This document shows, piece by piece, positions 22,506-33,200 of a DNA stretch of 64,000 nucleotides. Both the position numbers and the translations under genes were made by a program. The notes beneath the pieces were generated by a model. The model had not been told where the DNA came from. It ran no database searches and saw only the letters and a list, made by a program, of their open reading frames with translations. This DNA comes from Hanleya hanleyi (taxonomy: Eukaryota; Mollusca; Polyplacophora; Lepidopleurida; Hanleyidae). How positions within the stretch are numbered: position 1 is the first letter of the stretch; every line of letters starts with the position of its first letter. The DNA lies in NCBI GenBank assembly GCA_036873755.1, contig JAVTVY010018991.1, positions 1 to 64,000 on the forward strand, read 5' to 3'.

Positions 22506-22747
22506 GAGTTGATTTTGGTGACATCATTGGTATAGTCAGGACAGTACTTTGATAGACTGTTGATTGTGATGGCAACCTTGTTTTTGATGAGTAATGAATT
22601 TATTGTTAGCAAGGACAACATTTTGATAGTGCTGAGTCTGTTGATTGTGATGACAGTTAATGTTTGATTGTAATGTGTGTGTTCATCGTGGTGACATTCT
22701 TGGTGTAGTGGGGACAGTATTGTTGATGGTTTGGTGTGGGTTGATTG

Positions 22748-23600
22748 TGATGACATACGCTTGTTTGATAGTGATGTTTGTTGACTGTGGTGACAGTCCT
22801 GGAGTAGGGAGAACAGTATTTCGATAGTGACGAAGCTGATGACATAAGATTGTTTGATAGTGATGTTTGTTGACTGTGGTGACAGTCCTGGAGTAGGGAG
22901 AACAGTATTTTGATATTGTCGAGACTGTGATGACATAAGCGTGTTTGATAGTGATGTTTGTTAACTGTGGTGACAGTCCTGGAGTAGGGAGAACAGTATT
23001 TTTATAGTGTCGAGACTGTAATGACATAAGCTTGTTTGATAGTGATGTTTGCTGACTGTGGTGACAGTCCTGGAGTAGGGAAAACAGTATTTTGATAGTG
23101 TAAATTACAACACATATAAGGAAGTGGGAAGAGGTGCCGACATACTGACTGCGTCACATGACTTCACAGAATAGACTTCTGGTAAACCTATTCTAAAGCA
23201 CATACCAAGAATCTAACGATTCGTGATATGTGTTGTATCTCAGGTACGCTTTTATTGTACCTGTTCATGTGGCAATTTGGATGATATGACCACACCGCCC
23301 CTAGCACCGGCATAAGCGTTATTAGATACAAATCTAGAGAGCTATGATAGAAATGCTCTGACAACTCGTATACTGGTCATTGGTGAGCTGTTTCGCTGTG
23401 ACAACTCGTACATTGGAGATTGGTGAGCTGTATCGTCGTCAGATGTAAATGACGGCAATAAACACAAAAGACTAATCTGTAAGGCCCGATGTTGAGACTG
23501 TGATGACATAAGCTTGTTTGATAGTGATGTTTGCTGACTGTGGTGACAGTCCTGGTGTAGGGAGAACACGGCTATTTTGATAGTGCTGAGACTTTGATGA
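22748..23600. repeat. Minisatellite with about 90-bp period, interrupted
   Basis: Units start near 22748, 22837, 22928, 23019 and 23501. Each reads TGATGACATAAGC...TTTGATAGTGATGTTTG, then GACTGTGGTGACAGTCCTGG, then AGGGAGAACAGTATTTTG. A copy of repeat B (23101-23494) is inserted between the fourth and fifth units. The long minus-strand open frames across the array are a product of the repeat, and no gene is implied. Confidence 0.85.
23101..23494 (-). repeat. Repeat B copy inside the minisatellite
   Basis: Starts ACAACACATATAAGG and ends at CCCGATGT, with hairpin CAGGTAC / GTACCTG at 23241-23263 and the two TGACAACTCGTA...GGTGAGCTGT blocks. It lacks the last 16 bases present in the copies at 6784 and 30065. 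Confidence 0.85.
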
Positions 23601-24524
23601 CAAACTTGTTGATTGTAATGTATTTGTTGATAGTGCTTAGTTTGAATGTGAGTACAGTTTTTGCTGGGTTTACCTAGGATAATGAGTTGATTTTAATGAC
23701 ATAATCTGAGTAATGAGTGTTGATTGTGATGTCTTTTGGTAGTCTTGTAATGATAGATTTGATAGTTTTTTTTGTAGTGAATTCTAACTTTTGATATGTA
23801 GAGTTAAGTATATCAGCCATATGAATTATTTTTCTGATCAAGAATATGGATATTGTTCGCTGTGATATAGATGTATGCCAGGATTGATGTAGATCCTGGA
23901 AATTCCTAAAGTTCCAAATGCATTTTGCAGGTCTTGAAATCTTGAAATGAATTATTTCATCTGGCATATCTAGGGTCTGTAATATGACCATTTTAATATT
24001 TACTGCCCTGATTTTATGGAAATTATTCTTTTAAATTAGTAATGGTCTTGGAATTTGACTGAGGCTGACCAGTGTATATATAGACCATAATGGAGGTATA
24101 AAATTGTTCAGATCAGATATGCATTCTCTCATTCAGTAAATCACAGATTTCTGAATATTTCAGACCCTGCTTATTGTTCAGTTAAAACATTTACATTACA
24201 ATGGCCGATGTTCATGGTAAATGTGGTGATAATTTGAGCACTCTGTATTGACTTTCACATATTTCCGGTTAAATTCTCAATTTGAATCAAAGAATTAAAT
24301 AGATTTCTCATAACACCTTGGTCAGCGCCATTTCATCAAATTTGTAATCAGCTGGTAAATATCTCAGGGTTATGCATCAACTACATGTTTGCATGTACGT
24401 TTATGTCAAAAAAGCGAACCAGACTCGTCGATCCTATGTATTGAGTTACACTGGGATCCTGTATCATATTTTTCACTGATAATAAATGTTTTAATTGTCC
24501 ACAGATCATGTTATTTGCCGCAGT
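23601..24524. other. No gene recognised
   Basis: AT-rich sequence. The minus-strand frame at 23674-23991 carries no known motif. Confidence 0.3.
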
Positions 24525-24895
24525 TTGATTAAAATCACTTCATGTGAAAGTGTTTTGAAAATAAACACTTTCAATAAAGTGTTTTCATTATAATCCCTTT
24601 TTGTGCTTTTAAAGTGGAGACAAGCTGGTAAATACTTAATGTGTTTTACTCTAAAACACTTTAAATGGTTTCAAAGTGTTTGATTTCAAAACATTAAAAG
24701 TGATTTTATCTAAATCACTTCAAGTGTTTCCTTCTTAAACATTTAAAGTGTTTTATGGCTTACTGGATTTGATGCATGGTAAACCACTTTATGTGTTTTA
24801 TTATCTCGCACTTTTCATGTTTTTAAAGTGAAGACAAAAATGTGTTTATAAAGTGTTTTGTTTTAAAACACTTTAGATTTTCAGTGTTACATCGT
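24525..24895. repeat. Cluster of AAAGTGTTTT / AAAACACTTT motifs
   Basis: At least ten short matches to AAAGTGTTTT or its complement in both orientations over 370 bp (for example 24548-24600, 24648-24690, 24740-24755, 24850-24885), many able to pair with neighbours. It looks like a self-complementary motif array or the remains of a foldback element. No TIR or target duplication was identified. Confidence 0.6.
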
Positions 24896-26062
24896 ACTCC
24901 ACACGGATACCACACATATAGCTACCGCTGTAATGATCTGCGTTAGCTATATGGGTAAGCGTGCGTATATGGACGATGCGCAAACACTTGCAAAATATAA
25001 TGAAACTGAATAGTGGATAAGCAAAATAAATCAATGCAGTTTGCTCATCATATAAAAATACTTATACTGTATTTTCGGCATCCAGACACCTGAAATACAA
25101 AACTGAGATATATACTGAATGTCGGAGCTGAAGCTTGCTATGTAAAACGGTTTGGCATCGTGCCAAACGTGTTAAACATACACAATTTTATTTCTAAAAT
25201 AGGACTTAATTGGCAATTGAATCACAACACAATCACAGTTAAATGCGCGAATGCATGTATCTATTTATGGTTAAAACGACTGGAACTGTAGTTAAACTAT
25301 TGGAACTAGGACAGATTTCACAACATTTGTAATTCATTTGCCGATGTAACCCAGGGTCAGTGTGGAACATAATGCTGTCACGGACAGTTTACTTTTGGAT
25401 AATATGCTGCAGGGTATTAGCAGACTGCAATGTTCAAATGTGGAAACGTAAGTAAAGTGCATCATATAGTTTCTTGACCCATCAAAAAGATTTAACGATT
25501 TACAAAGGAAATGAGCCATGGATAATTCAGTTCAAGTTGTGAAGTAGATCCATGGCTTTTCACATGTATCAAATGAGCTTTCGGCAGTATTAAGAGATGA
25601 TCTCCTACATACAATATTATAAATATTTTATAATGGTAGAATATGTATTGAATTGACAAGACTTGCAGGGGAAAACATATTTGCCGTGTCTCTAGTCGTG
25701 CGATTTTGGCTGCATTGAAAATACAAAAATCATCTTTCAGCTTGCGAGTCTCACCCAAGACTTGAATGCCAATCGAGTGTCGTATTCTGTCGTTATGGCA
25801 AGCACGGATGCACATGCAGCAACGGCTATACATCCAGTGGCGATATTTGTCGAGGTAGGTTGCGTTATGGGGTACAATGGGGTACAATGACCATACAGCT
25901 GGGGCGGGCATACACGCCCATTTAGCTTGGGTAAGGAAAACGCAAACGAATATGTATCTACTGAAATATGTAAATTCAAATAACCTGCGACGATATGCTT
26001 CTCATATATATCAGTTATTCATACATCCGAAATTGGAATCTATTCTACCTAATAAGTAGATA
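24896..26062. other. No gene recognised
   Basis: The minus-strand frame 25492-25911 is the longest (139 codons) but has no motif, signal or splice support and is probably chance. The 9 bases before 26072 are the left target duplication of the next element. Confidence 0.35.
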
Positions 26063-26071
26063 CATGTAAGT

Positions 26072-27011
26072 CAATCTGATTAAAACTCAGACTTAATAAA
26101 CCGCTCCTCTTTCGGACATGTCGCTAAATTAATATCTGGGACAGTCCCTATCTTAAATCTGTCGCGCATGTCAGGCTTGCGACCAATCACAGTCCAGTCT
26201 CAACAGGCGTGGAGATGCCGCAAGACGGTACATCTTCGGAAAATTTATGACCTAGATTTTGCATTGAAGATCAACCATTGAAACGCGGAAAACAACGAAT
26301 TACATCAATTATACCGTATTTTCGCCTGCATGTTGTCTGATCGTACTGTTCTTGTTTATCTGATGATGCTGAACAATAATGATCTTGTGATCTTTGGGTT
26401 GGGTCATAAATTTTCTGAAGATGTACCATTTTGCTGTTTATTTTCGATTACATCTAAAATTATGGTGTGTTGGCGTGTCCGCATTAAAGCAGGAGCGACT
26501 GCAGATGCTCTCTATAATGTATGCTACGTAAAAGACACTGTATAGCCGTTCTTTTTACCGGCTACGGGAAATCTTTATGTTGCCGAGTGTACGGACGAGA
26601 CGCACAAAAATTCCCGCCTGAAGGCTGAAGCTTCAGGCGGGTGACAAAGACGTTCTTTGCTGTCGACTCAGTCCTTGAGCGATCACCGAAGATGATTATT
26701 TGCTCCCCGATGCTCTCTTCAATGACAGATCAGGTGAAAAGATCAAGGGATATTTCTTGCACTGCTGGATATATAGGTACGGTTATTTGTTTCATAAAAT
26801 CAGTTCATAACTGCATCGCAACAAGAACGGAGATTAGGAGATTAGCCGTCACGCTATAATACGACGCGTCTCATTGGGCGACTATTTGACCCGGAAACTA
26901 TTTGATTCGGAGTTCATCTGACGGATTTGTTATAGGGATTGTCCCAGATCTTAATTTAGCGACATGTCCGAAAGAGGAGCGGTTTATTAAGTCTGAGTTT
27001 TAATCAGATTG
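26072..27011. mobile_element. Non-autonomous DNA transposon with 80-bp TIRs and 9-bp TSD
   Basis: Terminal inverted repeats at 26072-26152 and 26930-27011 begin CAATCTGATTAAAACTCAGA and match over about 80 bp with only a few differences. CATGTAAGT flanks both ends (26063-26071 and 27012-27020), a clean 9-bp target-site duplication. The interior shows no transposase; frames at 26330-26545 and 26641-26859 look random. Nine-base duplications and long TIRs are usual for Mutator-like elements, so MULE-type is my best guess. Confidence 0.88.
26612..26641. other. GC-rich hairpin inside the DNA transposon
   Basis: CCCGCCTGAAG, short loop, CTTCAGGCGGG: an 11-bp perfect stem in otherwise AT-rich sequence, near the middle of the element. 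Confidence 0.5.
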
Positions 27012-27020
27012 CATGTAAGT

Positions 27021-27890
27021 AATCACAAGGAAGAAACAGTATGTGTAGTTGTATATGAATGCGTAACAGATGACATTGAGCACAGTCAATTAGTTTCCTG
27101 GCCTATTATGTGTTTTTCTGAAGACTCAACTGACCTTTTCCCATCTGATCTAGTTTGCGCTGTTCGTTTCTAAGTTGTAGTATTACAGTTGACGTTTTCA
27201 ACTATTTCCATCAAGTTCAGCTACACAAATGACCTTTCTCTGACCCCACATAATCTACTGATGTTGAACATTCTTTTTGCTATCTACTTTAATACATGAC
27301 TTATCAAGTCTTTTACATAAATTGAACTGTTGCTGCCTTCTCATTGAACGTTATTGAATGATTAGATTTTGTGGCTAGATTGCATTTTTTTCTTCTCAAT
27401 TTTAGCGATTTCCATGCACGGGATCCACATTGAGCTTGATAAATGTATTTTACACATGTTTCGGGATATAAAACACCGGACAATCAAGTTGCAATAAATG
27501 TGCGGTTAAACGAAGCTACTTTGGCTGCTCCGATGACATGCCCTTACGTTGTAGACTACAGGTTCAGAAATTGGTCAGCTCGAGGTGCGAACGAGAGCAA
27601 ATTCTAGACCCTTATCTCACAAAAGTACATTGATGGCACACATGTAGATGTTTAATGAAATAAGTCGGAATACCTTATTATGTTCCATCAAAACAGTCAT
27701 CAATATAGCTGTTACAAGTATGAATTCTAAAAACAACCATTGGGAGCATGCATTTCTGTACACAAACTGCTTAAGGTTTTAGGTAGTACCAGTTGACGTG
27801 ATTTATGAAATGTCTTCGTATTTGCGACAATTTATTCGGGTAATTTGAAATATCAAGAAAATGACCGGATAGAACAGTTGTCAGTATAGC
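27021..27890. other. No gene; short dispersed repeat at 27572-27607
   Basis: GGTCAGCTCGAGGTGC...CAAATTCTAG repeats the block at 7236-7269. Otherwise no recognisable content. Confidence 0.4.
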
Positions 27891-28690
27891 AAGCGTCAGA
27901 TCCGACATTCAATATTCAGCCGTCGTCCATAAAAAAAATTCCCTCGTCAATAACCGAAAGACTTGTTTCGTATGACAGTTAGTACAAATTCCAAATGTTT
28001 GCGAAATAATAAAAAAACAAAATGGTTTCCTACAAGAAGATGCGGTCAACAGTTTTCAATATCAGCATACATGATCATGTTCTTTACATACAAATCACTG
28101 CCCATTATTATTTATCCATGTATCTCAGTCACGAGTTGATTGCGCTGGTTCATATGAAGACATGGAGATGACAAGTACATGAAGTTCAAATGGACCCTAG
28201 TATCGGATTAAGCGAAATTAGACACAAGTTACGAAACCTAGAGGCAGAGATCTTCCAGGCTACGATGGTATTTTGCCTTAGGTGTACGGAATAGATCTTG
28301 AGAAACCTTAAATGGAGGCGCTTGGTGGCATAGTCCTGTTTGACAGGTTTCTGCATTAATATTCTGTGGCATTTATTAAAACGTTCCAAGTCTGCAAATG
28401 AACTAGCAAATGCTACCAGGTGAGACATCTATACATCGTATGCCGGTCCTTCTGGAATAATGCTATCCAGAAATGGGTAGTTATCTATGTCACATTTGTA
28501 ATCGTCTCTCTTGTGGTAAAATCGACCTGAGATATGATGTTCCCGTGCTATCAGTGGTTTCCTTCAAAACCAGAGAAGGGGGTAAATATCCTTTACATCG
28601 TAGCTAATATAGGGATTATCTATAGAGCGTTTGATGAATGAGGCAGAATAAGCTTTCGAATGGTTAACTTTTGACAATTTCTGCACAATT
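27891..28690 (-). mobile_element. Old PLE 3' end with RT C-terminal remnant
   Basis: A strongly diverged reverse copy: UTR (27891-28210), C-terminal coding end (frame 28428-28186 reads KPVKQDYATKRLHLRFLKI, matching [12 protein letters not shown] at 6120-6180), then RT-region sequence to about 28690. The hairpin at 28125-28150 is partly decayed. Gly is encoded at the site where the copy at 6006 has TGA. Confidence 0.7.
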
Positions 28691-29653
28691 TCCGCGTCGT
28701 TCAACGGTGACATGACATTTTGGATACATACTTCATACATATCGCACCAAAGAAATCGCCATCATATTTTCAATATTTTTCATCCATGTTAAATTAAAGC
28801 TTAAATCATTACCATATTTAATTGCCTGAATCTGTACCGGTATCTTCCCGAAAGTATATAAGGTGTTTGATCTGATTCTCTAATTGCAGTCATAATAAGC
28901 AAAAACTTCACAACCAGACCATACTGTTGCAATTCAGGACTAGTTTACAGTAGAGCCATATTCCTGCATGCATAAGCGAATAGTCCAAAATCCCAAACGG
29001 GCAAATATCCAGTCTGAATTTTCTTTAGTAAAAGTTAAATCCGTTCAACAGAGTTGTATTATTATCCATGTTATATAGACTATTTCATATTGTTCATAAT
29101 TATTTAATTTTAAAACATCTACAGACGATCCATTAGGAACGCATAGCACCTATAGTTATGTATTATTGTCTATTCCCGAGAGATGTAATTCAAAGCAGAT
29201 GTCTCCATAAGTGTACTCTATTAAAAATATTGAGTAAAATTTCTATAAAAAACTTCACACTTTCAATTCAATCAAGTTGTGTAAAATTCACCCTATCTTG
29301 TGGTATTTATTAAGTCAAGTTTTATTGGGACCAATTTGTACTCCTGTTTGAGTGAAATTTAGTTCAGTCCAATATGTACTGTTTTTGACACATCGATGCT
29401 ATGTTCCACGGTACAAAATGGTCGAGCTAAAGTTTTCATGAATGAAGAATAACTCGCGAGTTTCGTTCCTTTTCACATGAATAAGGTTTAACTTAAGCTC
29501 CTCGTGTTGTCTTCCAAGAGAGAAATAGGAGGTTTCGTTCGAGTTTTCATTATATTCGAGCTTTTACAGAATCTCGATATTGGAATATTACCGGTAATGA
29601 TACAGGATATTCAATTGGAGCGATATGCAAATGGAGCGATCTGGCGACTAGAA
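28691..29653. other. No gene recognised
   Basis: No coding signature. The 5' exons of the EGF gene that starts downstream could lie here, but I found no signal-peptide exon. Confidence 0.3.
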
Positions 29654-30065
29654 AACAACCATATTACAACACATATAAGGGAAGTGGGAAGAGGTGCCGA
29701 CATACTGACAGAGCCACATGACTTCACAGTATAGTCTTCCGGTTAACATATTCTAAAGCACATACCAAGAATCTAACGATTCGTGATATGTGCTGTATCT
29801 CAGGTACGCTTTTATTGTACCTGTTCATGTGGCAACTTGGATGATATGACCACACGGCCCCTAGCACCGGCATAAGCGGTATTAGATACAAATCTAGAGA
29901 GCTATGATGGAAATGCTCTGACAACTCGTATATTGATAATTGGTGAGCTGTTTCGCTGTGACAACTCGTACACTGGGGATTGGTGAGCTGTATCGTCGTC
30001 AGATGAAAATGACAGCATTTAACACAAAAGACTAGTCTGTGAGGCCTGATGTCGACCCAGCATCA
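29654..30065 (-). repeat. Repeat B, intact copy
   Basis: The uninterrupted version of the repeat split at 3549/6636. It runs from ACAACACATATAAGG to GTCGACCCAGCATCA, with the hairpin at 29801-29823. It ends 76 bp before the first EGF exon. Confidence 0.85.
29801..29823 (-). other. Repeat B hairpin (alternative stem)
   Basis: CAGGTAC, loop GCTTTTATT, GTACCTG on the plus strand. The loop equals the PLE loop in reverse (AATAAAAGC) but every base of the stem change is compensated on the other side. The same form is at 3435-3457 and 23241-23263. Confidence 0.7.
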
Positions 30066-30141
30066 TAAACATATGACTGTTTCAGTTGTTTTCCCATTCA
30101 TATTATTCAATTAAGTTTATTTGTTTTTAACAATGTTTCAG

Positions 30142-30261
30142 ATGTAGACGAATGTCAGTCGAAGACGTGTGGGAGAAACTCAAGATGCAAGAATTCGCCA
30201 GGGTCTTATCAATGCATTTGTGTAGATGGATACTACAGGCAGGATTATGACAGATGTGCAG
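30142..30261 (+). CDS. EGF exon 1
   Basis: 120 bp between TTTCAG| and |[34 protein letters not shown], six Cys, calcium-binding type. One codon pair shorter than the others. Confidence 0.85.
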
Positions 30262-33200
30262 GTATAAATTGAAACATTATTGCTGGCTCAAATATTGATG
30301 TATCGATCAAATAAATGCAGTCGACTCTGACCTTACATCATCTCGTCAGAGCAAAAGAACAACGCAACCAAAACACAATCGATTCCTGCTGACGGCTAAA
30401 TTATTCTTTTTATATAAAATGACGTCATGTGCATGGGCTATACTCCATACGAAATTGTCATTTCTACAGTATAAAGCCAGTTGCGCACATTGCAACATAG
30501 ATAGAAAGTATATGGCTTTCATTTGGACGATTCACGGTGTATTACCTATTGGTCGGCATAGCTCAAATTGTAAGAGCAAATCTGCGGATTGAAGGGGTTG
30601 TGGGTTCGATTCCCGCTGACGGCTAAGTAATTCCTTCTGCTAAGGGTTATTTTCATAAACACAAATTGTTTCGTGGGACGGCTATACTCCATGCCGAATT
30701 ACCATTTCTAAACCAGAACACACGTAATGCGCGTGTAACCGCGTTCGTTTATCATTAAAATAATATTTTTATAGATATACAAAATATAGTTTAGTCCCTT
30801 AGTGCGTACAACAATGTGTGTTACATTTTCAGATATAGACGAATGCTCTTCCAATGCCTGTGGAGAAAATTCCAGGTGCGATAATCTCGATGGCACATAC
30901 AGATGCACCTGTCACTCTGGTTACGTCAGTTACATCAAAGATGGCCATAACTGCAAAGGTAAGACATCTGACATCTTCCTCCTGTTTCACTTGACCATGA
31001 TGGAGTCGTTTATGATTTTTTTGTTTACTTATTTATTTATTTATTTAGTCAAATAATCAAAAGGTATTCCATGCAATTAAAGATCACGATGAGCAACATG
31101 GCATTAAGTAAATAAATGAAATTAAACTACTAGCGAATCATATTTCTAACTCGTACCACCGACCTTTGATTATTCGTTGCACCGAATGATCGAATTAATA
31201 AATTAAAAGTACCTCTATTCGATCGTGCATGCTCTCGCACCAGATCCAAAACGTGCAGATTAGCATTCTAGGTAAGTATTCAACTGTGTAATTGGCGAAT
31301 TGAGCACCAGAACACTGACTAGCCCGGACAGATGAAGATTAATTTGGCACATATTCGGGTACATGTGACGATATCTTTGTCATTTTTATACGCTCGTCAA
31401 TTTTGACGCGACGTATTATGGCATGCCATCCGTTTACTCGTTAACTTTTTTTGCATCCATCACGTCAAAGTGTGTTTTTTGCTGGATTCTTTCCAAATTT
31501 TCCACACTTTATCGTCACCATGTGAGGATGTGCATATGATCTCTTCGATCCGATGCAATATTTTCTTCTGAATTATACACCTTGACAATCGGAAAAAAAT
31601 GCTTCAATCTGCCACCTTTTCTTGTGAAGCAGATCATAAAGTGTTCGCTGGATTCTTTTGAAATTTACTACACATTATCGTCACCAAATATGTCCACGTT
31701 ACCTTTTCGACCTGATCAGACGGTTTTTCCTGAGTTATGCCCCTTGCTCGTCGAAAAGAACCACTTTCATCTGCTATCTTCTCTTAAGAACGCGACACGC
31801 CATAGAGTTTTGCTAGTTTCGTTTGAAATTTGCCAAACATTATCATCACCATATAAAGATATGCGAGGAAAGTTTACGACCTGATCCGACGTTTTGTTCT
31901 TCAGTCATGCTCCTTGCTTGTTGGAAAGAAAAATACCTCCATCTTATATGCTTATGGTATGGTCCTTGAAGCCACCAAAATCTAGTGTATGATTTCCTGA
32001 ACTATCACCTCATCGATCAGCTGATCAGTATCTCCTTCCACCAGAGAGATATATAGGAGTAGTTCGCTTCTCCTGATTCCAATGTGCATCCCTAAATCTG
32101 TTATAATTGATATGGTAGAGATAAGAAGTACACTTTCTGTTGTATGAAAAGTTGAAATTGGCACAACCAAACTCCGCATTTCTTGGTAATACCGAGTGAT
32201 CATCGTAATTTACTAACTTCAGGAAATTATTGTTTCGAATAGAATGGTCCCATTACTATCACATCATTGATCAGCTGATCTGATGATTATTTCTTCAGCT
32301 TCTCTTCACTGCACATAACCATATTTATCTCATATTCACCCCGTTTCTTGTTTACGTTTGCGGGTGTATCTCGGTTTTAATTGCATTGTTTTTCAGAAGC
32401 ATGCCTTCGAAGACAGGGTTAAAATATTCTTTTAGCAAAGGTTTCGTCTGGCATATATGTTGCATTGTGTGGTGGATCACTCTAGGTAAAAATGCTGGAT
32501 CGTTTCGGGACATGAGGGAAGGGCCCACTCTCTCACACTGTGGTCTTCCAGTGGTAGATGTCATTTTTTCTGATGTTCCGTAGTCTATCCGGGGAAATAA
32601 TACGGATCAAATTTCCTACTCAACACATAGTGAATTCAATTCCTTGCTCGCCACGTATCACCCGTGACACTGTGTAACACACTGCTCATGCGTTTTTACG
32701 TGTAAGTCACTAGCATTATAGAAGCTTAATTTTCAGTGTTGGTCTACTTAGAAGAGAAAATAATATTGTACTCTTTAGTCCCATCCACTGTCAGAAGGAT
32801 AATTTCAAAGATCTGCGGAAAATGAAGAAAATGTTGTTTTAAATTTTCAGACGTAAACGAATGCCGTTCCGATATATGTGGAGGGAACTCGATTTGTAAT
32901 AACATGGCTGGGTCATATGAATGCCGTTGTATAGATGGCTACAGGAGTGAAACGGCAAACGGCCATGGTTGCAAAGGTGAATATAATTCTGAATGTAAGG
33001 CTGTGAACAAAAAGCATCGATATTGAACAGTGGATTGACCTCTCGACAACCGAACCTAATGCCATAAATAATTAAGCTCGGCCATTCTTCTTCAGTAGTC
33101 CTCCGTCTTCCAAACAGCTTAGCGACAGAAATATACATATACATTAACATACAGGTATAAAAGTGTGGTCTTCTGTTGTGGAGAAGTAGTGTGAGAAAAC

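Noticed and set aside
22436..23027. Minus-strand Ser/Thr/His-rich open frames
   Set aside because: Overlapping frames are open because of the minisatellite.
22748..23600. CRISPR array
   Set aside because: Units are contiguous 90-bp repeats without spacers, in a eukaryotic context.
25492..25911. 139-codon minus-strand frame as a gene
   Set aside because: No motif, signal peptide or splice sites; composition like neighbouring non-coding DNA.
29504..29734. First coding exon of the EGF gene
   Set aside because: No signal-peptide-like hydrophobic stretch, and its second half is repeat B.
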